A stretch of 60,000 nucleotides of DNA, from NCBI GenBank assembly GCA_009746045.1, contig RPFO01000132.1, forward strand, positions 1,074,590-1,134,589, written 5' to 3'. Source of the DNA: Mesostigma viride (taxonomy: Eukaryota; Streptophyta; Mesostigmatophyceae; Mesostigmatales; Mesostigmataceae). Shown here one piece after another: positions 1 through 10,575 of this stretch (the first letter of the stretch is position 1; every line of letters starts with the position of its first letter). The position numbers and the translations under genes were made by a program. Below the pieces are notes generated by a model, which was given only the letters and a program-made list of their open reading frames with translations, searched no databases and was not told where the DNA came from.

Positions 1-438
1 CATAAACCTGCTCCGGGGATGGGCGAATAGCACAATAATTGCGCACTGTTGTCCTGCTGCGATGAAAGTTGAAAACTCTTTTCTACGGTGCATAGGTTTT
101 TGCAAGGCCATAAGTAGTGCGCTGCAGCTGTATTTCCGTTGTCGATATCTTTGTGCATTCTGCAATGTGCAAATTTGCTTATAGTTAGGGGGTTGATTTG
201 CCTTGCCTTTTGAGCCTATAATTAATTGTTCCATTTATGTGCAGCACATGGATGCTTTATTTAGTCATGCGTGTAGACCTTCAAACTTGACCTATAAAAT
301 TTCTGATACCATGCTCAAGTCCTTGTCGGCCAGCATTTGTTAAAGGCACGGTCGCACTCCTGGTTCACCTGGCCATTTTTTAGCAGCTCCCCCTCCCCCC
401 CCCCCCCCCCCCGCCCCGCCCCCGCCCCGTAATCAACC
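1..438. other. Upstream region of nucleoside hydrolase, with poly-C tract
   Basis: No gene is recognised here. A C-rich tract at about 391-430 (a run of C followed by CCCGCCCC) lies directly before the nucleoside hydrolase start codon. It may be part of the 5' UTR or core promoter. An upstream exon cannot be excluded but none is evident. Confidence 0.5.
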
Positions 439-1386
439 ATGAAAGTATGGATGGACGTGGATGGAGGAGTGGACGATGCGCAGGCGATGTTACTGGTTTT
501 GTCTCACCCGGACGTAGAAGTGGTGGGGATTTCCTGCGTGTCAGGTAATGTGCTGTCGGACCAGGTCGCCATCAACGTCGCAAGGGTGCTTCAGCTCGCA
601 GGCCGCACCGACGTGCCCTTTTACATCGGGTCCATCACCCCCTTAATCGGGCCTTCAGAACTAGATGGTACCGAGTTCCACGGCGACGATGGCCTGGGTG
701 ACGTAGGCGATGCCATCCCAATGCTGAAGAACCTGACGGCACAACCCCAAGAGGAAAACGGGATCATCAAGCTCGTCGATTACGTAATCAACAACCCGGG
801 CGAGCTGCACCTCATCTGCCTGGGACCGCTCACGAACATCGCGCTCGCCTGCCGCGTGGAGAGCCGCCGGTTCCCCTCCCGCGTCGCCTCCATCACCGTG
901 TTCGGCGGCGCGGTGGAGGGCCGCGGAAACACGGGCATCAACTGCGTGTCCGAGTTCAACTTCATGGTCGACCCAGAGTCAGCCCACATCGTGTTGGAAT
1001 CTTTCGAGGAGGTGACCCTCGTCTCCTGGGACTGCGCCGTCGAGCACGCAGTCCCCTGGGAGTGGTACACCAAGTGGGTGGCCAAGGACACCGCCAAGGC
1101 CCGCTTCATGCAGGCCGTCTCCCTCAAGTCGGTCGAGGAATGCAAGAAGATGGACATTGCGTGGGCGCCGTGCGACACCCTGGCGGCGGCCATCGCGCTG
1201 CAGCCCGCGCTGATCGCGTCGTCGTTGAAGGCGTACGTGGGCGTGGAGCTCACTGGGTCGTTGACACGGGGCCAGAGCGTGCTGGACCGGCGGGCCACAC
1301 TGGACAAGCCGCCGAACGTGGTGCTGGTCACACTGGTGGACAAGGTGCGCTTCCTCGAGATGATGGACCTGTCGCTGGAGGACTGA
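439..1386 (+). CDS. Inosine-uridine preferring nucleoside hydrolase
   Basis: This 315-residue intronless ORF is an IU-type nucleoside N-ribohydrolase, which splits ribonucleosides into base and ribose in nucleoside salvage. The N-terminus carries the calcium-binding aspartate cluster as DVDGGVDDA (residues 6-14; the family usually has DxDxxxDD). Further family signatures are FHGDDGLGD near residue 80, CLGPLTNIALA near 127, the FGGA...EFNFMVDPESA block near 155-180, and a C-terminal CDTLAAA segment where the family has a metal-binding aspartate. Length is normal for the family (about 310-340). The ATG is the first in the frame and lies 14 bases after the poly-C tract. No signal peptide is seen, so a cytosolic enzyme is likely. 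Substrate preference cannot be read from the sequence. The last codons reappear in degenerate form downstream. Confidence 0.93.
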   Translation: MKVWMDVDGGVDDAQAMLLVLSHPDVEVVGISCVSGNVLSDQVAINVARVLQLAGRTDVPFYIGSITPLIGPSELDGTEFHGDDGLGDVGDAIPMLKNLTAQPQEENGIIKLVDYVINNPGELHLICLGPLTNIALACRVESRRFPSRVASITVFGGAVEGRGNTGINCVSEFNFMVDPESAHIVLESFEEVTLVSWDCAVEHAVPWEWYTKWVAKDTAKARFMQAVSLKSVEECKKMDIAWAPCDTLAAAIALQPALIASSLKAYVGVELTGSLTRGQSVLDRRATLDKPPNVVLVTLVDKVRFLEMMDLSLED

Positions 1387-1715
1387 GGCGAGAAATGTGG
1401 GTGGTGACGTGTGCAAGCATGGGCCTTTCTTGTCGACCTGTCGCTGGAGGACTGAAAGGTGGCTCGGGCGATGATGTGCTGCTACCGGAGCACATGCGCT
1501 AGTTGACCGGTTGCTCGAGGACTGCGGGGTGACCTGAGAACAGACACGCGTGGGGTCTACCTCAGGCAAGCGATTACCGCGATGGAACTCTTGCTGGAGG
1601 ACTGAGGGGGGTTGGTTGGGGCATGGACGGAGGACTGATGGGCGGTTGTAGATAGGGGCAAGTGATGTGGATACTTGGCCGCGATGGACCTGTGACTGGA
1701 GGACGGATGCGGGTG
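1360..1715 (+). repeat. Degenerate repeats of the nucleoside hydrolase 3' end
   Basis: The last codons of the hydrolase and its stop (GACCTGTCGCTGGAGGACTG, from 1366) recur almost exactly at 1435-1454. More diverged versions lie near 1504, 1580 and 1683. Spacing is about 70-105 bases, so the 3' UTR appears to have grown by duplication of the coding end. Confidence 0.7.
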
Positions 1716-1775
1716 GCGTGAGGACGGATGGAGGGCTGACGCTCGCAAGCGTCGACGATGGCTACGATATATATT

Positions 1776-1824
1776 AAGTGAGACAACTATGACAAGTGAG
1801 ACAAATATGATAGTTGTCTCACTT
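1776..1824. repeat. Perfect 15-bp inverted repeat (stem-loop)
   Basis: AAGTGAGACAACTAT at 1776-1790 is exactly complementary to 1810-1824, with a 19-base loop. It lies 3' of the nucleoside hydrolase. It could be a small transposon remnant or a hairpin in the transcript. Confidence 0.75.
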
Positions 1825-1829
1825 GTATG

Positions 1830-2381
1830 ATGTTGGGCGGGGATGGACTCACCCGGGGAAGACAGATGTGGGCGAGGGAATGCCAGGGGCGTTGGGGCAG
1901 CGCCAGGGCAGGGTCGAATCACCGTCTAGTGCGCAATGTAGCACACTTGTACTACGATGGAACACCATCATTTCTGTACCACATTTGGCTTGGCATTTGT
2001 TTGGACAGCATTGCAGTTGCCTATTGTTTGATGGGATGTAATCTATCAAGCTGCCTCTGGTTTGTAATAAGTGGGACGTAGTACAGGCTCAGTGATTATG
2101 CAGGCTGCGCCTAGCTCGATGGTGTCCGCGGATATTTGGTTTTGGGCGCCAGCGCATGAGGTGCTGCTTCGATACATGTGTTCCATTGGTTTGCCCATGG
2201 TGGGGTATGCATTCAACAACGACCCTGGTTGTTGCATAGCTGCCTCCAGTCATGAAAAAATTACACATTCTGGGCGGAATCAGTCGTGTACATGCCACAA
2301 ATATGGCAATTAATTTATTATTATTTTGAGCAACTCAACATCACCTTTTACTCACACCCTGACCTGGACTTCTACCTAGAT
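1830..2381. other. Intergenic sequence, nothing recognised
   Basis: This lies between the convergent nucleoside hydrolase and reductase genes. Only short ORFs without recognisable composition are present. Confidence 0.5.
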
Positions 2382-2695
2382 TTAATGACCGAGTGTATTC
2401 TGATCAGACACTCCGCAAAGGTGAAAACCTTTGCGTTCAGTGCCGGGCCGCGGAAAACGCGGAAAACGCGATCTACAAATGAATCCGACCTGAATCGAAC
2501 TGGGGACCTCTCGCACCAAATTTTGCTGACAATAGGACGGACGTCTCCGGTTACCATGGCATCGCCAACTTACACCTACAGTCATCCGCAAAATTTCTCC
2601 TGTCCGGGGAGTGATGCAAGCCTTTCGGATTTGGTACTAGATAAATCACTCGAGATCTGTGTGTAGTTAATGACCGAGTGTTAATGACCGAGTGT
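2382..2695 (-). mobile_element. Possible SINE-like insertion with tRNA-Pro-like core
   Basis: TTAATGACCGAGTGT occurs at 2382-2396 and again twice in tandem at 2667-2695, as expected for target-site duplications around a roughly 270-bp insertion. On the minus strand, 2483-2520 reads TTGGTGCGAGAGGTCC followed by AGTTCGATTC. This resembles the anticodon-arm to T-arm part of a proline tRNA (UGG anticodon, B-box-like). The 5' half of a tRNA and the anticodon stem are not preserved, so it is not a functional tRNA gene. The call rests on the direct repeats plus this partial match. Confidence 0.4.
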
Positions 2696-2985
2696 ACGCT
2701 GCGCCGTGGACCAAGGTGGGTTAGTGCATCAGTTTCAGCCCAGTAAGGACCTTATGGAAAGATCCCCGGTGGCCAGCAGTAGAATCTACGAGTCAGCAAC
2801 CACTGTCCGCTTGAAGGTCCTCCCCACATGTGGCACGTGTTCCTGCCAATGCAGGGAACTGCCCACATCCGACATAAGATGAAAACGTGTTTACCCGTCA
2901 ACCTAGCACACAGTAAAAACACTTTGCGGCCGTGGCTGCAGCTCATGCCAAGCGCCCGGCCATCGCCGTCAAGAGGCATAATCCT

Positions 2986-5900
2986 CTAGAACTTGAAGAC
3001 CATGTCCTTCGGATATCCCAGCTCGTCCAGCATGCCCGCCACTGCCTTGTTCATGGGCGCTGGCCCGCAGTGGCAGATCTGCGCCGTAATGGGTGACAGC
3101 GAAACCATGATGGGGAACAGCAAGTCGAGGCGGGAAACAGCATTATGACATGCAGGGGAGGCTCGCAGACAGGCACGACCATCAGGGCAAGGCCAATTAC
3201 ACGCATGGGCAGCAACACACAGGGTATGGCGGCGCCCACTAGGCGGGGCTCACTCCCTCGCATGAGTTTCCAACTGCAAAAAAAAATTGGTCGCCAGAGG
3301 GTTGTGGAACTTGCACTGTGCAACCACGGGAGCGTGTTTGCACCTCGGGGCACCGACAAGACAGGCAGATGAGCGATGGCCCGTCTGGCAGGAGCACGTT
3401 TGGACGAGGTGCGAACGGTGAGCCAGACAGGTGCGGCACCATCACACGCACCCCCAGCTTCCCTGGGCTTGGCACCGACGGCTGGGGGCCACATCCACCC
3501 CAACATGGTCGGGCTCGTCCCACAACAGTGTCTATAGACAGGAAGCGGCCGTTTTGCGGAGCCACAACGCAGTCCCTGTGGACGCAGCATGGTTTCTATC
3601 GTCGTTGTGATGCCCTACAACCTGGAGGGGGCAGGTAGAGCCAAGCCGTACCCCTGCTTGCAGCATGCCCTCCCTCGCCTCTTCTCTTAGGCCTGGTCGG
3701 TGCCCCTGAATTGTCGGTGCCACTACCCATCGTGGCAGCATATGCTTGAGCCCCCCTTGGCAATACAAAGCCAGCAACGCTCGCACAAAAGTGAACTGTT
3801 TCCTCCCCTTGATGCCCAGCTGTGGCGGCGGCATGTGCTGCGCCCTCATGCCCAAATGTAGCACAAGCTCCACTCATATACCCATCGCTGTTCCTCACCT
3901 TCACGCCCGGCCCCGGCGGCGGCATGTGCTGTGCAAGCATGTCCTTGGTGACGAACCCGACGCCTCCCGTCCAGCCCTCGGGCGCCTGGCACGCACACGC
4001 GGACATGGCAGACACATGCAGGCAGGGTCAGAGAGGGGCTTGTGAGCAGGGGCCAGAGAGACAAGTGGGTTATAGCTGTTTAGGGAGCATGGCGAGCCAT
4101 CGGGGGTCTTCCGCGCAGGCACGCAGGCACACGCAGACGCAGACGCCCTCGCACAGATAAGTGAGGGTTGTCTGCAGGTCAGCCACATGCACGCGCCGCC
4201 GAGCGGGCACGCATGCGTGCAGACAAAGACGATGCAATGGGGGGGGGGGGGGGGGGGGGGATGCCGCACGCTGCATGCCAAGTCACTGCAAACTTAGGCG
4301 CTCGCGCCATCCACAAGGCATCGGGCAAGCCCCCCCTGTCCCCCCCCCCACATGTGCTACTGGGCGCAACGGGTGTGAGCCACCTGTGCCAGCCGAGGGT
4401 AGTAGACACAGGGTGCGTGACCTGGCCATGCGCCGACCACACAAAAAAGGAGGGAATGCACCGATCTGATAGGGTAGAGCAGTTGGGTGCTTGACCAAAC
4501 GAAAAGAGTCGCATACAGCACTTGGCACACATCTTGCAAATATGCCGTGCAGCGCGCTACCGCCACCCCGCACTGCATAGACCACTGCCTTCTTCCCCCT
4601 CCCCTCCCCTCCCCTCCCCTCCCTCCCTCCCCTCCCCTCCCCTCCCCTCCCCTCCCTCCCTCCCCTCCCTCCCCTCCCCTCCCCTCCCCTCCCCTCCCCT
4701 CCCTCCCCTCCCCTCCCCTCCCCTCCCCTCCCCTCCCCTCCCCTCCCCTCCCTCCCCTCCCCTCCCCTCCCCTCCCCTCCCCTCCCCTCCTCCCCTCTCC
4801 TCCGCTCTACCCCAACCTTAGCGCCTGTTGTTGAGCACGTATTAGACACACACCTGGCAACGCAGAGCGCTAACCTGTTCCACTCTTGGCCACATGCGAG
4901 TCTCTCCTCCCTTCTCCTCTATCTTACCCCTTACACTTTATTGTTGAGCACGCAGTAGACAAGACATGCGCGACTCTCCTCCCCTCTCTATTTCTGCCCC
5001 TTACATTGTTGAGCACGTAGTAGACGGAGAACTGGATCGGAAGCGTCTTGACAAGCTCCTCGATCTCGTCCTGGAATGGTGGTCGTGTTTGTTGGTGGGG
5101 GGGGGGAAAGCGTGTGCACAGGCGTTGGGGGTGGAGGGAGTGCACAACATCAGAGAGAGGCGACGTAATGCACACACATACATGCAATCGCAGATGCAAT
5201 GTCACACACAACATCAGCACACACAATGGCACACCCAATATCACACCCAATAACACACACGATATCAGCACACAATATCAGCACGCAATGTCACACGCAA
5301 TGTCACACACAACAGCAGCACAGCCACACAGGTGGAACAGGACATTGGAGGACAGGGCCTTGAAGACGGGTACGGAGGGGCGAGCGCACGCGGGCGGGCG
5401 AGAGGGGAAGACTCGGCTCCCTTTCTTATGTGTGCCGGAGAAGATGGCCCGATGGCGGCCAATAACAACTAGCCAGGGCGTGCAGAGGGGATGCTGTGGT
5501 GGTCCTATGTAGCACAAGCACCCGGATGACAGAAGCGGGCACACTGCGCGCAAGCATCCTGATTGACACCAGCAGATTGGTCAACCGCGCAGGTTGAGCA
5601 GGAGACGTATTGCTGACATCGCTTGAGCCGAGAACAGACTGCTTCCTCCACCTTGAGCAGCACACTTTGAGATATTGCTGGCACCTCTTGAGCAGTGTGG
5701 CGTCACGAGCCAGCGCCCGCCCGCCGTGCGCAGGATGCCTGTGCTTCACGAGCAAGCGCAGACTGCCACCATCCGCATCCACCAGCACTTGCATCTTGCG
5801 TAGGAGCGCCACCCCTAGCATGCCTACCTTTAGTAGGATAGCCACCACCCCCTTAAAATAGTTACAGTGTACACACCTGGAGCAGGATGTCATCCACACA

Positions 5901-8900
5901 CACGTGGGCAAGCACCAGGGGAGCAGCACACATACCACACACAAGCAAGTACAGTGTACACACCTGGAGCAGGATGTCATCCACACACACGTGGGCAAGC
6001 ACCAGGGGAGCAGCACACATACCACACACAAGCAAGTACAGTGTACACACCTGGAGCAGGATGTCATCCACACACACGTGGGCAAGCACCAGGGGAGCAG
6101 CACACATACCACACACAAGCAAGTACAGTGTACACACCTGGAGCAGGATGTCATCCACACACACGTGGGCAAGCACCAGGGGAGCAGCACACATACCACA
6201 CACAAGCAAGTACAGTGTACACACCTGGAGCAGGATGTCATCCACACACACGTGGGCAAGCACCAGGGGAGCAGCACACATACCACACACAAGCAAGTAC
6301 AGTGTACACACCTGGAGCAGGATGTCATCCACACACACGTGGGCAAGCACCAGGGGAGCAGCGCACATACCACACACAAGCAAGTACAGTGTACACACCT
6401 GGAGCAGGATGTCATCCACACACACGTGGGCAAGCACCAGGGGAGCAGCACACATACCACACACAAGCAAGTATGGTGTACACACCTGGAGCAGGATGTC
6501 ATCCACACACACGTGGGCAAGCACCAGGGGAGCAGCACACATACCACACACAAGCAAGTATAGTGTACACACCTGGAGCAGGATGTCATCCACACACACG
6601 TGGGCAAGCACCAGGGGAGCAGCACACATACCACACACAAGCAAGTATGGTGTACACACCTGGAGCAGGATGTCATCCACACACACGTGGGCAAGCACCA
6701 GGGGAGCAGCGCACATACCACACACAAGCAAGTACAGTGTACACACCTGGAGCAGGATGTCATCCACACACACGTGGGCAAGCACCAGGGGAGCAGCGCA
6801 CATACCACACACAAGCAAGTACAGTGTACACACCTGGAGCAGGATGTCATCCACACACACGTGGGCAAGCACCAGGGGAGCAGCACACATACCACACACA
6901 AGCAAGTATGGTGTACACACCTGGAGCAGGATGTCATCCACACACACGTGGGCAAGCACCAGGGGAGCAGCACACATACCACACACAAGCAAGTACAGTG
7001 TACACACCTGGAGCAGGATGTCATCCACCGATACATTGGCGAAGATGAGACTGACGCGCGTGAGGTCATCCTCCTTGTGCTGCGCGATGGCCTGCATGAC
7101 CTGGAACATGGGCGTGATACCCGTGCCGCCCGCAACCATGCCCAGGTGGCGGAACAGGTTGGGCTCGTAGTGGAACTTGCCGCGGGGACCCTGGAACGAC
7201 ATGTACTGGCCGACGGCCAACTTGTCGATGTACTGCGACAGGTTGCCCTGGGGGTAGACCTGGCATGATGCACGGGGAGCAGGGGAGCAGGGGGCAGGGG
7301 GGCCGGGGGCCGGGGGCGGGGGGGCGGGGGGCCGGGGGGCCGGGGGGCCGGGGGCCGGGGGGCCGGGGGGCCGGGGGGCCGGGGGGCCGGGGGGCCGGGG
7401 AGCCGGGGAGCCGGGGAGGCGGGGAGCCGGGGAGCCGGGGAGCCGGGGAGCCGGGGAGCCGGGGAGCCGGGGAGCAGGGGAGCAGGGGAGCAGGGGAGCA
7501 GGGGAGCCGGGAGCCGGGGAGCCGGGGAGCCGGGGAGCCGGGGAGCCGGGGAGCCGGGGAGCCGGGGAGCAGGGGAGCAGGGGAGCAGGGGAGCAGGGGA
7601 GCAGGGGAGCAGGGGAGCAGGGGAGCAGGGGAGCAGGGGAGCAGGGGAGCAGGGGAGCAGGGGAGCAGGGGAGCAGGGGAGCAGGGGAGCAGGGGAGCAG
7701 GGGAGCAGGGGAGCCGGGGAGCCGGGGAGCCGGGGAGCCGGGGAGCCGGGGAGCCGGGGAGCCGGGGAGCCGGGGAGCCGGGGAGCCGGGGAGCAGGGGA
7801 GCCGGGGAGCCGGGGAGCCGGGGAGCCGGGGAGCCGGGGAGCCGGGGAGCCGGGGAGCCGGGGAGCCGGGGAGCCGGGGAGCCGGGGAGCCGGGGAGCCG
7901 GGGAGCAGGGGAGCAGGGGAGCAGGGGAGCAGGGGAGCAGGGGAGCAGGGGAGCAGGGGAGCAGGGGAGCAGGGGAGCAGGGGAGCAGGGGAGCCGGGGA
8001 GCCGGGGAGCCGGGGAGCAGGGGAGCAGGGGAGCAGGGGAGCAGGGGAGCAGGGGAGCAGGGGAGCAGGGGAGCAGGGGAGCAGGGGAGCAGGGGAGCAG
8101 GGGAGCAGGGGAGCAGGGTCAAGGCATGGCATGCAACGGCTCAGGCACACTGGTTAGGGCTCACAGGCGTTGCTAGCGCCCACATCCATCATCCAAGGCG
8201 AACACGTCCCTTCCAGATCGTATTGCTCATTTCAAGGGGACAGATTGTAATGGATCGCATGGGGACCTTCCTGAAGGGGTAAAAACGGCATCGCCCGCTG
8301 TAAGTTCTATAGGCCTCTAGTCTCTGATCAAGCGCAGACAGTAGTAACATATTGAGCAGCCACCTGCCATTCATGGCGCGTTGGACATGCTCCTACTTAT
8401 TCCTACGCCATGGCCCAAGCCTACCTTGATCACCAAGTCCACCCAACCCTTCTGGTCGTTGTGTGACGTGGGCGTGTACTTGCGCGTACATTCGTTGCCC
8501 GCCGCATCCTTGCCGCTGCACGACGGCACAGCACGGTATGGGCCGAAAGGGGGGGCGGTGACACGTAAGTACGCACGCATATACCCGGTTGTATCCACTC
8601 GGGGTAAGGGTGCCGGCAAAGGGACACGCGAATGGCCCAAAGGGAATCGAATCAAAGTGACACATTTGTTTGATATCATGAAGGATCAAGAGATATGTTT
8701 GAGCCCGGTAGACAAAGCGGGACGTGTTGAGCCACCCCCTTACGTCACCGACAAAGCGGGCCCCATGGCAAACGCAAATGGGGGTGTTGACCATTTCCGG
8801 TCACCAGCGGGGATTACGAGGAGAAATTACCGGAGAACGACATGCTGTCCGATGGGAAGCCCAAGCTCTTGATCTGGCGTTTCAAGCGCGAATCGGAATC

Positions 8901-9239
8901 GCCTGGTATTGTGGGTAAGCACAACCTTGTCTATCAGCTGCAGGTCCACCCATTGCTCGCCCTTGAGGGCGACTGCACGCACGGTGGTCAATCCATCCAA
9001 AGGGCATACCAGCGCAGGATTATATTACATTTTTTAACGAAGTAATCAATTATAGCCATTTTTTAAGGTTAAACGTAACGCTTGTTTCTTCGATAAAATT
9101 CAAACGACGTCGACTTGCGCATTGCCCACGTACCCTTACGTCTCCTGCCGAATAGGACGTAAAGAATAAATGCCACAAAAGCAACACCTACACCAATAAG
9201 AGACACCCATATCTGAAATTGATCTTGTTTTCTTGCCAT
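2986..9239 (-). CDS. NADH-cytochrome b5 reductase, seven exons, membrane-anchored
   Basis: Seven exons on the minus strand join in frame to 276 codons plus stop: 9239-9140, 8972-8831, 8515-8425, 7259-7008, 5070-5005, 3985-3899, 3078-2986. All junctions are GT...AG with donors such as gtaagg, gtaatt, gtaggc, gtgtgt and gtgagg. Residues 1-9 are polar, and 10-29 form one membrane helix followed by FGRR, the usual N-terminal anchor on ER or mitochondrial outer membrane. The FAD part has RFRFALETP and GLPIGQHV (residues 58-77) and the FAD-binding RKYT (92-95). The NADH part has [12 protein letters not shown] (151-162) and CGPAPMN (250-256), with the typical phenylalanine C-terminus. The enzyme passes electrons from NADH to cytochrome b5 for desaturases and related reactions. 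Only 831 of 6254 bases are coding. ATG 9239 has a GCC context and is the first in frame before the anchor. Confidence 0.93.
3800..3856 (-). repeat. Partial copy of reductase exon 6 end, inside the next intron
   Basis: On the minus strand the last 39 or so bases of exon 6 (encoding [12 protein letters not shown], 3899-3937) and its donor gtgaggaacag recur downstream at 3846-3796. There they read as [12 protein letters not shown] followed by gggaggaaacag. The copy has lost the GT of the donor (GG instead), so it is probably silent. Confidence 0.75.
4235..4262. repeat. Poly-G tract
   Basis: An uninterrupted run of about 21 G lies within intron 5 of the reductase gene. Length is likely to vary and to be error-prone in sequencing. 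Confidence 0.85.
4592..4802. repeat. (CCCCT)n polypyrimidine tract in reductase intron 5
   Basis: About 210 bases consist almost only of CCCCT and CCCT units. The transcript of the minus-strand gene would carry the G-rich complement (GGGGA), which can form G-quadruplexes in RNA. Confidence 0.9.
5864..7028 (-). repeat. 87-bp tandem repeat (13 units) carrying an exon end and splice donor
   Basis: Thirteen units of exactly 87 bases fill most of reductase intron 4, with starts at 5864, 5951, 6038 and so on to the exon copy at 6995. Each unit contains, on the minus strand, the last bases of exon 4 (encoding VDDILLQ) followed by the same donor GTGTGTAC. The gene thus has 14 copies of that junction. 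87 is a multiple of three and no stop occurs in the exon frame until 5862, so intron retention would extend the protein by 29-residue repeats. Units differ at only a few sites (for example acagtg/atggtg/atagtg and agcacac/agcgcac). Confidence 0.95.
7275..8118. repeat. 10-bp minisatellite GGGGAGCMGG in reductase intron 3
   Basis: About 840 bases are built from GGGGAGCAGG and GGGGAGCCGG units, arranged in blocks of one type. The first 130 bases are a more degenerate GGGGGCC version. G-runs of four spaced by six bases make the plus strand strongly G-quadruplex prone. The long open frames across it come from the composition and are not genes. Confidence 0.95.
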
Positions 9240-9770
9240 GGCGGCTTCTTTTTGAAAACCTTCAATCGTGCCGAGAAAAGCCTCCTTGAGGATTTTCCAT
9301 AGCCGCTCTGTGCTGTCGTTGCGCACGTCCGAGCGCCGTAATGTGACGCAATAGGCTAGGTCGCAGCTGGTCAACTTCTTGCAACCCTTGAAGCTGAGAT
9401 TCGCGGAGTATCGATTTAGTACAAATTGCTACGGTCAAATCGATTGTCGCCACTGTTGTGACATCGGGCTCGTGTCCCTCGTAGTACAGGTCGTAGCACA
9501 GCGCATAGCCCGTTGGGAATCTGAATCTTCGAGCGCCTTCCGCGCACTGCGATCTCCCACAGTGAGAAAATGCCATGAGTCCACAACGTGGTCCACCATT
9601 GACAGAATTGCACCATCCGCCAACCAATTTGTTTACTTACGCCATACACTGGTCGCGCAGTTATTAGCACACCTTGGACTTTACGAAGTAAACATTGTCT
9701 GGTGGGATGAATACGTCCGTTTTCCCTAGTGCGCGGTGATGTTTTTTCGTGCAAACGGTAATTTGTGAAG
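9240..9770. promoter_or_regulatory. Shared 5' region of divergent reductase and PAM18 genes
   Basis: 531 bases separate the start codons of the reductase (minus) and PAM18 (plus), so the region should hold both promoters and 5' UTRs. On the minus strand a TACTAAAT followed by an AG (9385-9415) looks like a branch point and 3' splice site, so a 5' UTR intron of the reductase transcript is possible. A cysteine-containing open frame lies at 9262-9627 on the minus strand but lacks an ATG, and I do not call it. Confidence 0.5.
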
Positions 9771-10575
9771 ATGTCGGCTCTGGGCCCTCTAATAGCCGGA
9801 GCGGGAGTGGCGGCTGCGGCTTATGCGATGCGTGGCGCAATCGTCGCGTGGCAAGCCTACAAAGCCCGACCACCTTCTGCTAGGATAATGCGCCACTTTG
9901 AAGGGGGTTTCCTTCCTGTGATGACGAGGAGAGAAGCGCAGCAAATTCTTGGCGTTCGGTAAGTCAGAGTTGCCGTTCCTGTTCCATTTGTGTCCCCGGC
10001 GATGAAGAGGACCATTGGTGGTGGTCAGGTCGTAGTTTCCGGCAAGCTTAAACACCTTAGTACCATATCCGTGGTGTCTGTGTCGCTACAGTTAGGGTTT
10101 TATGCAAGCTGTGGCCTGCCTGTGTTTTGCCCCGTGCATGCGCTCACAATACTCTCATCCTTCGTTGTTGCCGTGCACGCCTCTGGCTCATATGCTGTGT
10201 GCCAACCCACCGCGGGTGTATGGCCAATCTATCAGATGCCTTTGCCACCCCACGGTGTGGCTGCCTCTTTTGTTTGCGGCTGGGCTGCCCCCCTTTCTTT
10301 TCTAGTTCCCTTCTTACTCACTTCCCATGCGTCCACCCAGTGCCTCGTGGTCCACCAACCCTTGCTGTTCACCCTGGTGCGCCATCCCCCCTCGGTCGGC
10401 CTCCCTTTCCCGCAGGGAGAGCCAGGGCGAGGACAAGATCAAAGCAGCGCATCGCAAGGTGATGATCGCCAACCACCCGGACGCGGGCGGGAGTGACTAC
10501 CTGGCCTCCAAGATCAACGAGGCAAAGGATATGCTGCTCAACAAGCAGGGCGGATCCAGCAGCTCACCCTTCTAA
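9771..10575 (+). CDS. PAM18: PAM18/TIM14 J-protein of the mitochondrial import motor, two exons
   Basis: Exons 9771-9958 and 10416-10575 join in frame (donor gtaagt, acceptor cccgcag) to 115 residues, close to the 116 residues of human DNAJC19. Residues 4-29 form an Ala/Gly-rich membrane segment. They are followed by the characteristic FEGGF and the start of a J domain ([13 protein letters not shown]). Exon 2 completes the J domain with HPD at residues 83-85 and the family signature INEAKDMLL. The protein sits in the inner mitochondrial membrane at the TIM23 channel and stimulates the ATPase of mitochondrial Hsp70. It lies head-to-head with the cytochrome b5 reductase gene. The ATG at 9771 is the first that gives the membrane segment, and an upstream in-frame codon at 9765 is not ATG. 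Confidence 0.94.

Noticed and set aside
5864-7028. CRISPR-like array
   Set aside because: The units are contiguous and uniform with no variable spacers, and the DNA is eukaryotic.
5867-7268. Plus-strand ORFs of 219-427 codons over the 87-bp repeat
   Set aside because: Pure repeat translations with no start context and opposite to the real gene.
5426-8150. ORFs of 898 and 762 codons on the minus strand
   Set aside because: They are created by two in-frame satellites (10-bp and 87-bp units) in introns. Only the 84-codon exon 4 inside them is supported by homology.
9069-9239. A stand-alone single-span membrane protein ending at 9069
   Set aside because: A gtaagg donor at 9139 joins this segment in phase to the FAD domain at 8972, making it the reductase anchor.
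9262-9627. Cysteine-containing minus-strand ORF as a separate gene
   Set aside because: No ATG, and it ends just upstream of the reductase start. It fits better as 5' UTR or promoter sequence.
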